A DNA stretch of 64,000 bases from Pseudomonas sp. 31-12 (GCF_003151075.1 NZ_CP029482.1:3286001-3350000); one strand, 5' to 3'; positions 23,124 to 33,823 are shown, counted from the stretch's first letter. Numbers and translations are program-made. Notes: generated by a model not told the origin, from the letters alone.

Positions 23124-23216
23124 CATCGCGGGCAAGCCCGCTCCCACAGGGATCAACGTCGTTCACAAATCTGTGTTCCACCACAGACCACTGTGGGAGC
23201 GGGCTTGCTCGCGAAG
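23124..23216. repeat. REP inverted pair inside the mtl operon
   Basis: CATCGCGGGCAAGCCCGCTC (from 23124) faces GAGCGGGCTTGCTCGCGAAG (ending about 23216). It lies between mtlD and mtlY on the same transcript. Confidence 0.9.
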
Positions 23217-23240
23217 ACGGCAGTGGTTTCACCGCCGCAC

Positions 23241-24713
23241 TTACGCCAACACCCGCTCCAACGTCCGCGTCACACCCACCTCCCGCAAGCTGTTGCAGCA
23301 CCATTCAAACGCCGCCACAAACTCGGGTGAATTCGGAATCGCCGTACCGAAAATCTCCTCAACCTCCAGCAACCGCTGCGTGATCAACGCATCATCCGCC
23401 ACCAACGCCTGGCAGAACGTCGCCCGTGGATCGGGTATCGAGTAGGTATCGCCATTCTCATCCACCCCCTTCAAATACAACGCCCAGGCTGCCACCACCA
23501 ACGCGGCGCGCTTGGTCTCCTGGCCATCGGCAATCAGGCGATTGATCGTCGGCACGGTGAACTTGGGAAACTTCGACGACCCGTCCGAACACACCCGCTC
23601 CAGCTGATCGGCAATCGCCTGATTGGAGAAACGCGCCACCAGCGTGTTCTTGTAGTCCGTCAGATCAATCCCCGGTACGGGCGACAGTTGCGGTGTGACA
23701 TCCAGGTCCATGTAGGCACGCATGTAGCGCACGAACAGCGGGTCATTCATGGTCTCGTGAACGAAGCGATAACCCTTCAAAAACCCCAGGTACGTCAGGG
23801 CCAGATGACTGCCGTTGAGCAGTTTGATTTTCATCTCTTCATAGGGCGTGACGTCGTCGGTGAATTGCACGCCGACCTTTTCCCAGGCCGGACGCCCGTT
23901 GACGAATTTGTCTTCCAGCACCCACTGCACAAACGGTTCGCAGACCACCGGCCAGGCATCGTCCAGCGCATGTTTGTCGGCCAGTTGCAGGCGATGTTCG
24001 GTGCTGGTCATCGGGGTAATGCGATCGACCATGGCGTTGGGGAAGCTGACGTTGCTCTCGATCCAGTCGCGCAGATCGGCGTCGCGTAAAGCGGCGAACG
24101 CCAATAAAGCTTTGCGGGTGACCGCGCCGTTGTGCGGCAGGTTATCGCAAGACATCAAAGTGAACGCCGGCGTGCCGGCAGCGCGGCGTTTGGCCAGCGC
24201 GGCACAAAGAAAGCCGAACACGGTTTTCGGTGCGTTCGGGTTCGCCAGGTCGTGCTGGATTTGCGGCAGGTGCGCCATGAACTCGCCGTTGCTGTCGTCG
24301 ATGCAATAACCGCCTTCGGTGATGGTCAGCGAGACGATGCGGATCTCTGGGCTGGCGAGTTTGTCGATCAACACCTGCGCACCGTCTTCGGCCAACAGCA
24401 TGTCGCGAATCGCGCCGATGACCCGGACCTCTGTGTCATCGGTATCGCCCAGTTCGAACAGAGTGAAGAGGTAATCCTGCTCCTTCAGATCGTCCCGGGC
24501 GCGGCGGTCTTCGGCGCGCAGGCCGACCCCGCAAATTGCCCAGTCCAGGCCTTCGCCGGTATTCATCAGCGCGTCGGTGTAATACGCCTGATGGGCACGG
24601 TGAAAGCCGCCGACGCCGATGTGGGCGATGCCCTGGCGCGTATCGCTCAGGGTGTAGGCGGGCAGGACCACCTCGGGGGCGAGGCGGTTCAGGTTGTGTT
24701 TGTTGAGTTTCAT
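23241..24713 (-). CDS. mtlD: Mannitol 2-dehydrogenase (polyol dehydrogenase)
   Basis: 490 residues, nearly collinear with the characterised P. fluorescens enzyme (about 493). It oxidises mannitol and sorbitol to fructose and arabitol to xylulose with NAD+. The nucleotide-binding loop is IAHIGVGGFHRAHQAYY, and the catalytic segment EEMKIKLLNGSHLALTYLG carries the Lys, Asn and His known to be catalytic in this long-chain dehydrogenase family. I place the start at the ATG at 24713, giving MKLNKHNL as in the known protein; the preceding codon is a GTG. It follows mtlK by 15 bases. Confidence 0.97.
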   Translation of the reverse strand: MKLNKHNLNRLAPEVVLPAYTLSDTRQGIAHIGVGGFHRAHQAYYTDALMNTGEGLDWAICGVGLRAEDRRARDDLKEQDYLFTLFELGDTDDTEVRVIGAIRDMLLAEDGAQVLIDKLASPEIRIVSLTITEGGYCIDDSNGEFMAHLPQIQHDLANPNAPKTVFGFLCAALAKRRAAGTPAFTLMSCDNLPHNGAVTRKALLAFAALRDADLRDWIESNVSFPNAMVDRITPMTSTEHRLQLADKHALDDAWPVVCEPFVQWVLEDKFVNGRPAWEKVGVQFTDDVTPYEEMKIKLLNGSHLALTYLGFLKGYRFVHETMNDPLFVRYMRAYMDLDVTPQLSPVPGIDLTDYKNTLVARFSNQAIADQLERVCSDGSSKFPKFTVPTINRLIADGQETKRAALVVAAWALYLKGVDENGDTYSIPDPRATFCQALVADDALITQRLLEVEEIFGTAIPNSPEFVAAFEWCCNSLREVGVTRTLERVLA

Positions 24714-24728
24714 CACAGGCTCTCTAAA

Positions 24729-25832
24729 TCAGGCCGCTGCGCGCAACGGGCGGGTCAGCGCCACGCCGTCGGCATCGAATAAATGGCAGTGTTCGGCGTC
24801 CAGGTGCAGGCTCAAGGCTTCGCCGTAGCGGCTGGCCAGGTCGCCGCGAACGCGCATGGTCAGCGCTTCGCCGGAAGCGGTCACGACGTGGCAGAAGGTG
24901 TCGCTGCCCAGGCGTTCGCTGACGTCGGCAGTGACTTGCAAGGTGCAATCGCCGGTTTGCGCGAGGTTGAGGTGCTCCGGACGAATGCCCAGGGTAACGG
25001 CGCCGCCGACGTTCAGATTGGCGCCAGTCAGCGGCAGTGTGATGCGGGTACCGGCGTCCAGCAGGACTTCACAGCTTTGGCTTTCGACGCGGGTAACTTT
25101 ACCCTTGAGGAAACCCATTTTCGGCGTGCCCAAAAACCCGGCCACGAACAGATTGGCTGGCTGGTGATACAGATCCAGCGGCGAGCCGACTTGCTCGATT
25201 TTTCCGCCATTGAGGACGACTACTTTGTCAGCCATGGTCATCGCTTCGACCTGGTCGTGGGTCACGTAGATCATCGTGGCCTTCAGGTCTTTGTGCAGAC
25301 GCAACAGTTCCAGACGCATCTGCACCCGCAGAGCGGCGTCGAGGTTCGACAGCGGTTCGTCGAACAGGAAGATTTTCGGGTTGCGCACGATGGCGCGGCC
25401 GATGGCGACCCGTTGACGCTGGCCGCCGGAGAGTTGCTTCGGCTTGCGCTCCAGCATCGGCCCCAGCTCAAGGATGCGCGCCGCTTCGCCGACTTTCTTT
25501 TCCACTTCGGCTTTCGGCACGCCGGCCAGGTCGAGGGCAAAGGACATGTTTTTGCGCACGCTCATGTGCGGGTACAAGGCGTAGGTCTGGAACACCATCG
25601 CCAGGTCGCGCTTGGCCGGGCTGACTTCGGTGATGTCGCGGCCATCGAGTTCGATGGTGCCGCCGCTGACTTCTTCCAGCCCGGCGATCAGGCGCAGCAA
25701 GGTGGATTTACCGCAGCCCGACGGGCCGACGAAGACCACGAATTCCTTGTCGTTCACTTCCAGGTCGATGCCCTTGATGATGGAAAAGCCTTCGAAGCCT
25801 TTTTGCAGATTCTTGATTTTCAGGTTGGCCAT
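24729..25832 (-). CDS. mtlK: Polyol ABC transporter ATPase
   Basis: 367 residues of the MalK/UgpC type. Walker A is GPSGCGKST, the signature [17 protein letters not shown], Walker [14 protein letters not shown] and the H-loop [10 protein letters not shown]. The C-terminal third is an OB-fold regulatory domain (GIRPEHLNL). It powers uptake of mannitol, sorbitol and arabitol through MtlF/MtlG. AAGGAG lies just before the ATG. It sits between the permease genes and mtlD in the standard P. fluorescens order. Confidence 0.96.
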   Translation of the reverse strand: MANLKIKNLQKGFEGFSIIKGIDLEVNDKEFVVFVGPSGCGKSTLLRLIAGLEEVSGGTIELDGRDITEVSPAKRDLAMVFQTYALYPHMSVRKNMSFALDLAGVPKAEVEKKVGEAARILELGPMLERKPKQLSGGQRQRVAIGRAIVRNPKIFLFDEPLSNLDAALRVQMRLELLRLHKDLKATMIYVTHDQVEAMTMADKVVVLNGGKIEQVGSPLDLYHQPANLFVAGFLGTPKMGFLKGKVTRVESQSCEVLLDAGTRITLPLTGANLNVGGAVTLGIRPEHLNLAQTGDCTLQVTADVSERLGSDTFCHVVTASGEALTMRVRGDLASRYGEALSLHLDAEHCHLFDADGVALTRPLRAAA

Positions 25833-25864
25833 GGTGGCGCTCCTTTGTGCTTATTCTTTGAGGG

Positions 25865-26695
25865 CTATTTCACGGCGCCAAACGACAGGCCGCGGACCAG
25901 TTGTTTCTGGCTGATCCAGCCGAAGATCAGGATCGGTGCGCAGGCCAGCGTCGAGACCGCCGACAACTTGGCCCAGAACAACCCTTCGGGGCTGGAATAC
26001 GAGGCGATCAGCGCGGTCAGCGGCGCGGCTTTCGACGAGGTCAGGTTCAGCGACCAGAACGCCTCGTTCCAGCACAGGATCAGTGACAGCAGCACCGTGG
26101 ACGCCAGTCCGCCCTTGGCGATCGGCAGCAGCACCCGGACCATTTCCTGCCACAGGGTCGCGCCGTCCAGGCGTGCGGCTTCGAGGATGTCTTTGGGGAT
26201 GTCCTTGAAGTAGGTGTAAATCATCCAGACCACGATCGGCAGGTTGATCAGCGTGTAGATCACGATCAGCGCAATCCGTGTGTCCAACAGACCGAAACTC
26301 TTGGCCAGCAGGTAGATCGGCATCAATACGCCCACCGGCGGCAGCATCTTGGTCGAGAGCATCCACAGCAGCGTGCCTTTGGTGCGCTGGGTTTCGTAGA
26401 AAGCCATCGAGTACGCCGCCGGCACCGCGATCAGCAGGCTCAGGGCCGTGGCGTTGAAGGAAATCACCACCGAGTTCCAGGCGAAGCTGAAGTAATCGCT
26501 GCGCTCGTTGATGTGCAGGTAGTTCTCCAAAGTCGGCGTGAAGATGAACTGCGGCGGCGTGGCGAAGGCGTCGATTTCGGTCTTGAAACTGGTCAGCACC
26601 ATCCAGAAGATCGGGAAGAAGATCAGGATCGCGATGGCCCAGGCCAGGGTGCCGAGCAGCAGGCTTTGCAGGCGGCGGGATTGTTGAAGGGTCAT
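25865..26695 (-). CDS. mtlG: Polyol ABC transporter permease (MalG-like)
   Basis: 276 residues with six membrane segments, beginning SLLLGTLAWAIAILIFFPIFWMVLTSF. The EAA loop that contacts the ATPase is EAARLDGATLWQEMVRVLLP. It forms the inner membrane channel with MtlF. It starts 10 bases after mtlF, with TGAGG before the ATG. Confidence 0.95.
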   Translation of the reverse strand: MTLQQSRRLQSLLLGTLAWAIAILIFFPIFWMVLTSFKTEIDAFATPPQFIFTPTLENYLHINERSDYFSFAWNSVVISFNATALSLLIAVPAAYSMAFYETQRTKGTLLWMLSTKMLPPVGVLMPIYLLAKSFGLLDTRIALIVIYTLINLPIVVWMIYTYFKDIPKDILEAARLDGATLWQEMVRVLLPIAKGGLASTVLLSLILCWNEAFWSLNLTSSKAAPLTALIASYSSPEGLFWAKLSAVSTLACAPILIFGWISQKQLVRGLSFGAVK

Positions 26696-26705
26696 GGCGC
26701 AGGCC

Positions 26706-27632
26706 TCAGGTCTTGTCGGTCAGGTTTTTGCCGATCATGCGCACCAGCACGATGGCCGCGATGTTGGCGATCACCACCGCGATCAAGCCGCCGGCGGACG
26801 CCATGCCGACGTCGAACTGCACCAGCGCCTGGTTGTAGATCAGGTACGCGAGGTTGGTCGAGGCATAGCCGGGGCCGCCGTTGGTGGTGGTGAAGATTTC
26901 GGCGAACACCGAGAGCAGGAAGATGGTTTCGATCATCACCACCACCGCAATCGGCCGGGCCAGGTGCGGCAGGGTCAGGTGCCAGAAAATCGCGATCGGC
27001 CCGGCGCCGTCGAGGCGTGCGGCTTCCTTCTGTTCCTGGTCGAGAGACTGCATGGCGGTCATCAGGATCAGGATCGCGAACGGCAGCCATTGCCAGGACA
27101 CGATGATGATGATCGACAGCAGCGGGTAATGCGCCAGCCAGTCCACCGGCTGCGCGCCGAACAGTTTCCAGACGTAGGCCAGAATCCCCGACACCGGGTG
27201 GAAAATCAGGTTCTTCCAGATCAGCGCCCCGACCGTGGGCATGATGAAAAACGGCGAGATCAGCATCACCCGCACGATACCGCGGCCGAGGAATTCACTG
27301 GCTTCCAGCAGTGCACTGATCAGCACACCCAGGACCACGCTGATCAGCAACACGCTGCCGACCAGCAACAGGGTGTTGGTGGCGCCCGGCATGAACCCCG
27401 AGTCGGTCAGGAAATAGGTGAAGTTCTCCAGCCCGACGAACTCGTTTTCACCGGGGTAGAGCAGGTTGTAGCGGATCATCGAAAAGTAAACGGTCATGCC
27501 CAGCGGCACGATCATCCACAGCAGCAACAACGCCACCGAGGGGCTGACCAGAAACCAGCCGGGATTGGCCAACCGGCTTTTACGCACCGGTTGGGGGATG
27601 TCCATGTGAGCTTTGGCAGTTGAAATATTCAT
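26706..27632 (-). CDS. mtlF: Polyol ABC transporter permease (MalF-like)
   Basis: 308 residues with six membrane segments (PGWFLVSPSVALLLLWMIVPL first). The EAA loop reads EAARLDGAGPIAIFWHLTLP. It pairs with MtlG. The ribosome site before the ATG at 27632 is weak; an alternative ATG at 27605 would remove nine residues. A 167-base gap with a complex REP separates it from mtlE, which may lower expression of the membrane genes relative to the binding protein. Confidence 0.94.
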   Translation of the reverse strand: MNISTAKAHMDIPQPVRKSRLANPGWFLVSPSVALLLLWMIVPLGMTVYFSMIRYNLLYPGENEFVGLENFTYFLTDSGFMPGATNTLLLVGSVLLISVVLGVLISALLEASEFLGRGIVRVMLISPFFIMPTVGALIWKNLIFHPVSGILAYVWKLFGAQPVDWLAHYPLLSIIIIVSWQWLPFAILILMTAMQSLDQEQKEAARLDGAGPIAIFWHLTLPHLARPIAVVVMIETIFLLSVFAEIFTTTNGGPGYASTNLAYLIYNQALVQFDVGMASAGGLIAVVIANIAAIVLVRMIGKNLTDKT

Positions 27633-27670
27633 GGCATTTAACCGATTAGGACAGACAGACGAAGATCAAA

Positions 27671-27783
27671 ATGTGGGAGCGGGCTTTTGTGGCGAGGGAG
27701 CTCGCTCCCGCTCGACTGCGCAGCAGTCGCAGAGCTTTTGGGGGCGCTTCGCACCCCAGCGGGAGCAAGCTCCCTCGCCACAA
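27671..27783. repeat. Complex REP-like inverted repeats between mtlF and mtlE
   Basis: TGTGGGAGCGGGC at 27672 is followed by TTGTGGCGAGGGAGCTCGCT and its inverted mate AGCAAGCTCCCTCGCCACAA (ending about 27783); the middle folds on itself (GACTGCGCAGCAGTC near 27714-27728). This appears to be one REP family nested in another. Confidence 0.8.
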
Positions 27784-27799
27784 TTTGGATGGCTAGGGG

Positions 27800-29110
<1,311 letters not shown>

Positions 29111-29187
29111 CGTGCACTCCTTTTCTGCACCCGATGGGGGACAGAAGGACAGTTATTGTTTTTGTGTCTTCCGACGGCAGGAAGAAT

Positions 29188-29261
29188 GTGCACTGATTAC
29201 AGCCTTCAATTGAGGATGAGACAAATCATCCATCGCACTTGAATCGATACTATTTTGCACT
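29188..29261 (-). promoter_or_regulatory. Candidate MtlR operator (AGTGC direct repeats)
   Basis: Read on the minus strand, AGTGCAA (29255-29261), AGTGCGA (29233-29239) and AGTGCAC (29188-29194) share orientation. The first two start 22 bases apart and the third 45 further on, close to whole helical turns, as AraC-family activators prefer. They lie 78-151 bases upstream of the mtlE start. Confidence 0.45.
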
Positions 29262-29349
29262 GGAGTTTTCAGCAGAAGGCACAGGAAAGCGCCTCTTCTT
29301 GATAGTGTGACATCGGATATGTACAGGTTTCAGGCCGTAAATACAGCAC

Positions 29350-29440
29350 TTGTGGGAGCGGGCTTGCTCGCGACAGCAATGTCAGCCACATCAATTATGA
29401 ATGTGCCGAGGCCATCGCGGGCAAGCCCGCTCCCACAAGA
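29350..29440. repeat. REP inverted pair
   Basis: TTGTGGGAGCGGGCTTGCTC (from 29350) faces GCGGGCAAGCCCGCTCCCAC (ending 29437), just downstream of mtlR. Confidence 0.9.
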
Positions 29441-29449
29441 ATTGTGTTT

Positions 29450-30355
29450 TTAACCTAGATTCTGTTCAGTCAACCGCTGTACCGCCAACCGCCGGTAATG
29501 CGAAGGCGTCATGCCCTTGAGCTGCTGAAAACGCCGATTGAAATTGGAAATATTGTTAAAGCCGGATTCGAAACACACATCGGTCACCGGCTTGTCGCCA
29601 TCGGCCAGCAACTCGCAGGATTTGCTGATGCGCAGGCGATTGACGAACTCGATGAAGCAGCGGCCGGTAGCCTGTTTGAACACCCGACTGAAGTAAGTCG
29701 GCTTCATGCCCAAGTGCTCGGCGACTTCTTCCAGCGGCAAGTCGCGGGCGTAATGCGCAAAAATGTAATCCACCGCCCGGTTGGTGCGGTCGATGTTGTG
29801 TTCATCCGCCAGTTGCGGCGTCGTGGCGCCCGACAGTAATTGAAAGTCGTCCGACGCCGCGAGCAGCTCCAGCAGAATGAAAAAGTGCCCAAGCCGGGTC
29901 ACGCCTTGAGTGTCGGCGATGCGTTGCATCAACGTCGTCGCCTGGCGGATGGTGTGCTTGCATCGAAATTCGATGCCGTATTGCGCACGCTCCAGCAAAG
30001 GGGCCAGGGATTTGAGTTCAGCGAACACCTGATGACCGCTTTCGAACAACTCATCCGTAAAGTTGACCAGCATGTCGCGTTTGGGCACGACCTCATCCTC
30101 GGCCACCTGACTGATCCAGTTGTGAGGCAGATTAGGCCCGGTCAGGAACAGGCTTTGCGGGTAAAAGTTGCCAATGTAATCACCGATGAACACCTTTCCG
30201 GAACTGGCGACGATCAGGTGCAGTTCGTATTCCTTATGAAAATGCCAGCGCACCAGCGGGCAGGGGAATCCATGCTGGCGATAGATGATCGACAACCCGT
30301 TGTGGTCGTCCATCAGTTCGTAGGAGGGGTCGGTGACTCTGGCGGTTCGGGTCAT
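29450..30355 (-). CDS. mtlR: AraC-family activator of the mannitol operon
   Basis: 301 residues. The N-terminal half is a cupin-like sensor (RWHFKEYELHLIVASSGKVFIGDY region) and the C-terminal 100 residues hold two helix-turn-helix motifs (LPLEEVAEHLGMKPTYFSRV, and VTDVCFESGFNNISNFNRRF) of the AraC/XylS type. MtlR of P. fluorescens activates mtlE in the presence of mannitol, sorbitol or arabitol. The gene lies upstream of mtlE in the same direction, separated by 340 bases, so it has its own promoter. Confidence 0.94.
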   Translation of the reverse strand: MTRTARVTDPSYELMDDHNGLSIIYRQHGFPCPLVRWHFHKEYELHLIVASSGKVFIGDYIGNFYPQSLFLTGPNLPHNWISQVAEDEVVPKRDMLVNFTDELFESGHQVFAELKSLAPLLERAQYGIEFRCKHTIRQATTLMQRIADTQGVTRLGHFFILLELLAASDDFQLLSGATTPQLADEHNIDRTNRAVDYIFAHYARDLPLEEVAEHLGMKPTYFSRVFKQATGRCFIEFVNRLRISKSCELLADGDKPVTDVCFESGFNNISNFNRRFQQLKGMTPSHYRRLAVQRLTEQNLG

Positions 30356-30435
30356 GTCAGGGCGCTTCTTATTGTCATTGCACCCTGATCATGCCTCTTT
30401 CCGGGTAAGGAATGCCAGCGTACAGCGACCCGGTG

Positions 30436-31323
30436 TCAGGCGGGTTCCCGATCATGCAAGGCTTCGCCGTAAACAGCTTTCATGCTGTTGGCGCTCCAGC
30501 AGTAGCGGACTATTTCCGACTCCTCGAAGAAATCCGTGCTGATGACGCTGCAGCGGGTGACCCAGTCGCGGGTGGTGTGAAACCAGTCGTTGATCTGGGT
30601 CTTGATGTGCTGGGGCCCGCCCAGCAGCGAATAGCATGTCGCCGGCAACGACCACAGAAATGTCGTATAGGGCGCGTCTATGAGCGTGGTGCGGATATGG
30701 GAATGCAGGTCGCTGGCGTCAGTGAATACCTTGCCATTCCACTTATGCGTGATTGATGGCCAGAAATTATCGCTGTACACCGCGAGATTCGGCGGTGCGG
30801 CTAGGACAATACGGCGCTGTGAACTGTCGCTCTTGAGCTGCTCGATGGTCCTGAATGCACCCCAAGCAGAGATCAGGCGCAAACGCAGGCGGCGCATCAG
30901 CAAATCATAGAGTTGCGAGTGGTCGAAAGGTTTTGACGCATCACCCAGCTGATGGAAATCGAAGAGGATGAACTCGTCGGGATTTTCATCGAGGAAAGCC
31001 GTCACCGCGTCGATCAACTCATCAAGAATGCGGTGGGATTGGTAGCCGTTGTGATGGAAATAGAACACCGGGTCTTGTGGGCCGGCGGTATAGCCGAGCC
31101 GAATATCGAACGCTCGTGCGCCATTAGCCAATTGCCAGGCAAATGAATCGTTCTGGCAGGTCGTCCAGTTACCGAGCACCACCTCGTAGTTGGGTGCCTT
31201 TTTGTCCATACCGGCATTGTGCGTGCCGGGCCAGACAAGATCGGTCAGCTTCAACCGGCCGATGTCGAGTACGTTACTCATCCACCGGCGTTTATCTAAT
31301 GTGATTGCTGTATTGCGGGTCAT
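30436..31323 (-). CDS. PI-PLC X-domain-like phosphodiesterase, copy 1
   Basis: 295 residues related to bacterial phosphatidylinositol-specific phospholipase C. The active-site motifs are present: LVWPGTHNAGM (general base His), NGARAFDIRLG (Arg and Asp) and YFHHNGYQ (second His). There is no signal peptide or membrane segment, so it is cytosolic or released by another route. A second copy lies just upstream. The ATG at 31323 is preceded by AAGGAACTG; an internal ATG at 31281 is possible. Substrate and role are unknown. Family members in pseudomonads and insect pathogens have been linked to virulence, but that is not shown here. Confidence 0.82.
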   Translation of the reverse strand: MTRNTAITLDKRRWMSNVLDIGRLKLTDLVWPGTHNAGMDKKAPNYEVVLGNWTTCQNDSFAWQLANGARAFDIRLGYTAGPQDPVFYFHHNGYQSHRILDELIDAVTAFLDENPDEFILFDFHQLGDASKPFDHSQLYDLLMRRLRLRLISAWGAFRTIEQLKSDSSQRRIVLAAPPNLAVYSDNFWPSITHKWNGKVFTDASDLHSHIRTTLIDAPYTTFLWSLPATCYSLLGGPQHIKTQINDWFHTTRDWVTRCSVISTDFFEESEIVRYCWSANSMKAVYGEALHDREPA

Positions 31324-31518
31324 GACAGTTCCTTGTCGTTGATTCGCTCCATCCGTGAGCGAAACCGTTCAGGTGAGGATGTGGCGACGTGCCACATCCG
31401 TATTGATCGCCTGCGTATAAAGGCTTTCATGACCCAGCATAGAACGGTGCGACAGCATTGCCAGTCGCGGAAATACTTGCTTAAAAATTGCCAATTAATG
31501 GCGCTGCAGCTAATGGGC

Positions 31519-32376
31519 TCATTTGGCGGCTTTACTTAAATTCACCGCTCGGCAGTACGAAACAATCTTGCTCTCTTCAATAAAATCGACGTTGATAATG
31601 TTGCACCGGGTCGCCCAGTCGCTTTTATTCGGGTCAAACCACACGCCAAGTTCATCGTGAATATCAACCGGGCCACCGAGCGCGCTGTAACTCGTCGCGG
31701 ACAGAGACCACGGTGCCCATGTGCCTGGCGGATATTTCATAACTTTTATAATGTACTGTTCCAATTCGGTGGCGCTCGTAATGCCGTTGCCAGACCATTT
31801 GTGCTCGACCTGTTCAATGAATACGTTTTGATCCAGTGCCTTATTCCTGGGGGCCGCCACCAAAATGCGTTGCTCGGAACTGATTTGTCTCAGTTGACGG
31901 AGGTTGAAAGTCCGATTCTTTGCAGGGATCAATCGCCATCCCAACATGTGGACAATCATTTTGTTGAAGTAAGTAAAATCAAACGAGTCCCCACTTAACT
32001 CATGAAAATCGAGAATGATAAATTCATCGGGGTTCTGCGTCAGAAAGTTCCGGACATCGGTCACAAGGTGTCCCAAGGTGCGACCATTGCGGTAACCATT
32101 GTGATGGAGGCAGAATTTCCCAAGCCCTGGGGCGTCGGCGTCGTATGTCAATCGGATGTCCAGCGCGCGGGAACCATTGCGAAGCTGGGAGTAAAACGAG
32201 TCGTGCTGACAGGCCAGCCAATGGGCACCGGGGATAAGCGGCCAGGACGCTTTCCAGTCGCTACCGGCATTATGGGTGCCCGGCAGTGTCATCTCGAAGA
32301 GCGACAACGTATCGATGGCCGGTGTAGCGGCCATCCAGTTGTCCGTGGCGTAGTTATTCTGAACAATAGTGTCCAT
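31519..32376 (-). CDS. PI-PLC X-domain-like phosphodiesterase, copy 2
   Basis: 285 residues, a diverged paralogue of the downstream gene. It has the same motif order: MTLPGTHNAGSD, NGSRALDIRLTY and CLHHNGYRNG, then NPDEFIILDFHELSGD. Both copies end with a conserved FxEES.IVxYC motif (NVDFIEESKIVSYCRAVN here). No export signal is visible. AAGGATGCATTAA precedes the ATG. The 195-base gap to copy 1 leaves room for a separate promoter. The region is somewhat A+T-richer than the mtl genes. Confidence 0.82.
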   Translation of the reverse strand: MDTIVQNNYATDNWMAATPAIDTLSLFEMTLPGTHNAGSDWKASWPLIPGAHWLACQHDSFYSQLRNGSRALDIRLTYDADAPGLGKFCLHHNGYRNGRTLGHLVTDVRNFLTQNPDEFIILDFHELSGDSFDFTYFNKMIVHMLGWRLIPAKNRTFNLRQLRQISSEQRILVAAPRNKALDQNVFIEQVEHKWSGNGITSATELEQYIIKVMKYPPGTWAPWSLSATSYSALGGPVDIHDELGVWFDPNKSDWATRCNIINVDFIEESKIVSYCRAVNLSKAAK

Positions 32377-32527
32377 TTAATGCATCCTTGCATTGATGTG
32401 TTTCATTAAAATAAGTTGTGCCAAGCCTGTTGATCAAACTTGGGTTCGGCGTGTTATTTATAGAGCGGGTAACAGGCTTGGTCAATAATCGTGACGATGC
32501 AAAGTATGTATCGCCTGTGTGCCGCCG

Positions 32528-33823
32528 CTAAATCGGATTCCTGTTTTTAGCTTCAATCCATTGCCCCATGTATTGCGTACTTTTGTGGTGGTGATGACGC
32601 AACATGCTGCCCGTAAAGTTCTGGCTTCTTAGTTGCGACAGGTGTTGTTGGCAATGCAATAATTTTTCAATCAGGGCGGGGCCATGTTGCGACTGTCGAT
32701 ATCGATCAGCCAATAATACTTGCCCCCGGGATTGGGCCTCCCTCCAAAGCGCTTCTTCCTTGTAAAGCTGCACGGCGCAATCGGCGAATTCCTGCGCCGT
32801 GCGGGTCACGGCTCCAGGCCAGCGATGATCACCCTGCATGGCCTCGGCGCCGATGGGCGTCGTCACCGATGGCGTGCCACACAACATGGCGTCGACAATC
32901 TTGCCCTTGATCCCGGCGCCGAAGCGCAACGGCGCCAGGCACACACGTGCCACCGACATCACCTGCAAGGCGTCTTCTGCCCAGTTCATGATATGAAACC
33001 CTTGGGCCGGGTTATGCAGCGCGGTCGCTTTGGGCGGTGTGTAAGCGCCGTAGATATGCAACTGGGCCGAGGGCAGTTGCTCACGGATCAGTGGCCAGAT
33101 GGCGGTTTTCATCCAGAGGACGGCGTCCCAGTTCGGCGCATGCCGGAAGTTGCCGATGCTCAGGAAATGCGCCCGTTGTTCGAACGGTAGCGGCGTCGAG
33201 TCCGGTACGTCGACCATCAACGGACACCAATGCAGCAAGTTGCGTGGCATTCTGAATTGCTCGACCAGCAACTCGATTTCCACTTCGGAGATCATCAGGT
33301 TCAAGTCGCAACGATACAGCGCGGCAATTTCTCGTTTGGCTAGATCAGTGTCTGCCATCAACTCGAACTCTTCGCGCAACGCTGGTACAAACAACTCGCT
33401 GAAATCATAGTTGTCGTCACTGGCCTTCAAGCGTTCCTTGAGCCGTTGATGCCGGGCATGGCGCAGGCTTTGCAAATCCGATGTTTCAAGCACACGCAAC
33501 GCGTCAGGACAGTGTTTCTCTACACGCCAGCCAAATTGCTCTTCCATCAAAAACTGGTCGAACAACACGATATCCGGCGCCAGTTCGCTGATGAACGCGT
33601 CGAAGCTGCTGTTGTTCAACTCGACAGGCACTTCACGAATGCCCAGTGCTGTCAGATCAGCTCGATGCTCGCCGGTCCCGGCCGGGCTGCTGAACGTAAT
33701 GTCCCAACCCTGCTGCAAGAACGTTTCGAGGATCTGCATGACATGCCCACTGGCCGCCGAAGAACGGGGCTCGGGCCAGACGTAACCAATAACCAATACT
33801 TTGGTTGCGCGGGGCTGACTCAT
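32528..33823 (-). CDS. Glycosyltransferase, GT4-like
   Basis: 431 residues of the GT-B fold. The N-terminal part has VLVIGYVWPEPRSSAASGHVMQ; the C-terminal part has FLSIGNFRHAPNWDAVLWM, LHIYGAY and the nucleotide-sugar site LAPLRFGAGIKGKIVDAMLCGTP. It would transfer a sugar from a nucleotide donor to an unknown acceptor in the cytoplasm. No polysaccharide cluster adjoins, so the acceptor cannot be inferred. The His-rich tail LRHHHHKS is unusual. It stands between the PI-PLC pair and the signalling island. Confidence 0.8.
   Translation of the reverse strand: MSQPRATKVLVIGYVWPEPRSSAASGHVMQILETFLQQGWDITFSSPAGTGEHRADLTALGIREVPVELNNSSFDAFISELAPDIVLFDQFLMEEQFGWRVEKHCPDALRVLETSDLQSLRHARHQRLKERLKASDDNYDFSELFVPALREEFELMADTDLAKREIAALYRCDLNLMISEVEIELLVEQFRMPRNLLHWCPLMVDVPDSTPLPFEQRAHFLSIGNFRHAPNWDAVLWMKTAIWPLIREQLPSAQLHIYGAYTPPKATALHNPAQGFHIMNWAEDALQVMSVARVCLAPLRFGAGIKGKIVDAMLCGTPSVTTPIGAEAMQGDHRWPGAVTRTAQEFADCAVQLYKEEALWREAQSRGQVLLADRYRQSQHGPALIEKLLHCQQHLSQLRSQNFTGSMLRHHHHKSTQYMGQWIEAKNRNPI

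Larger units (their letters stand above)
29111..29449. other. mtlE promoter region and mtlR 3' flank
   Basis: About 340 bases. They contain three AGTGC motifs on the minus strand (29188-29194, 29233-29239, 29255-29261) and a REP pair at 29350-29440 that lies next to the mtlR stop codon. Confidence 0.5.

Noticed and set aside
24783..26213. A 476-codon plus-strand frame opposite mtlK and mtlG
   Set aside because: It mirrors the codons of two conserved transporter genes and its product is Gln/Asp/His-rich with no domain.
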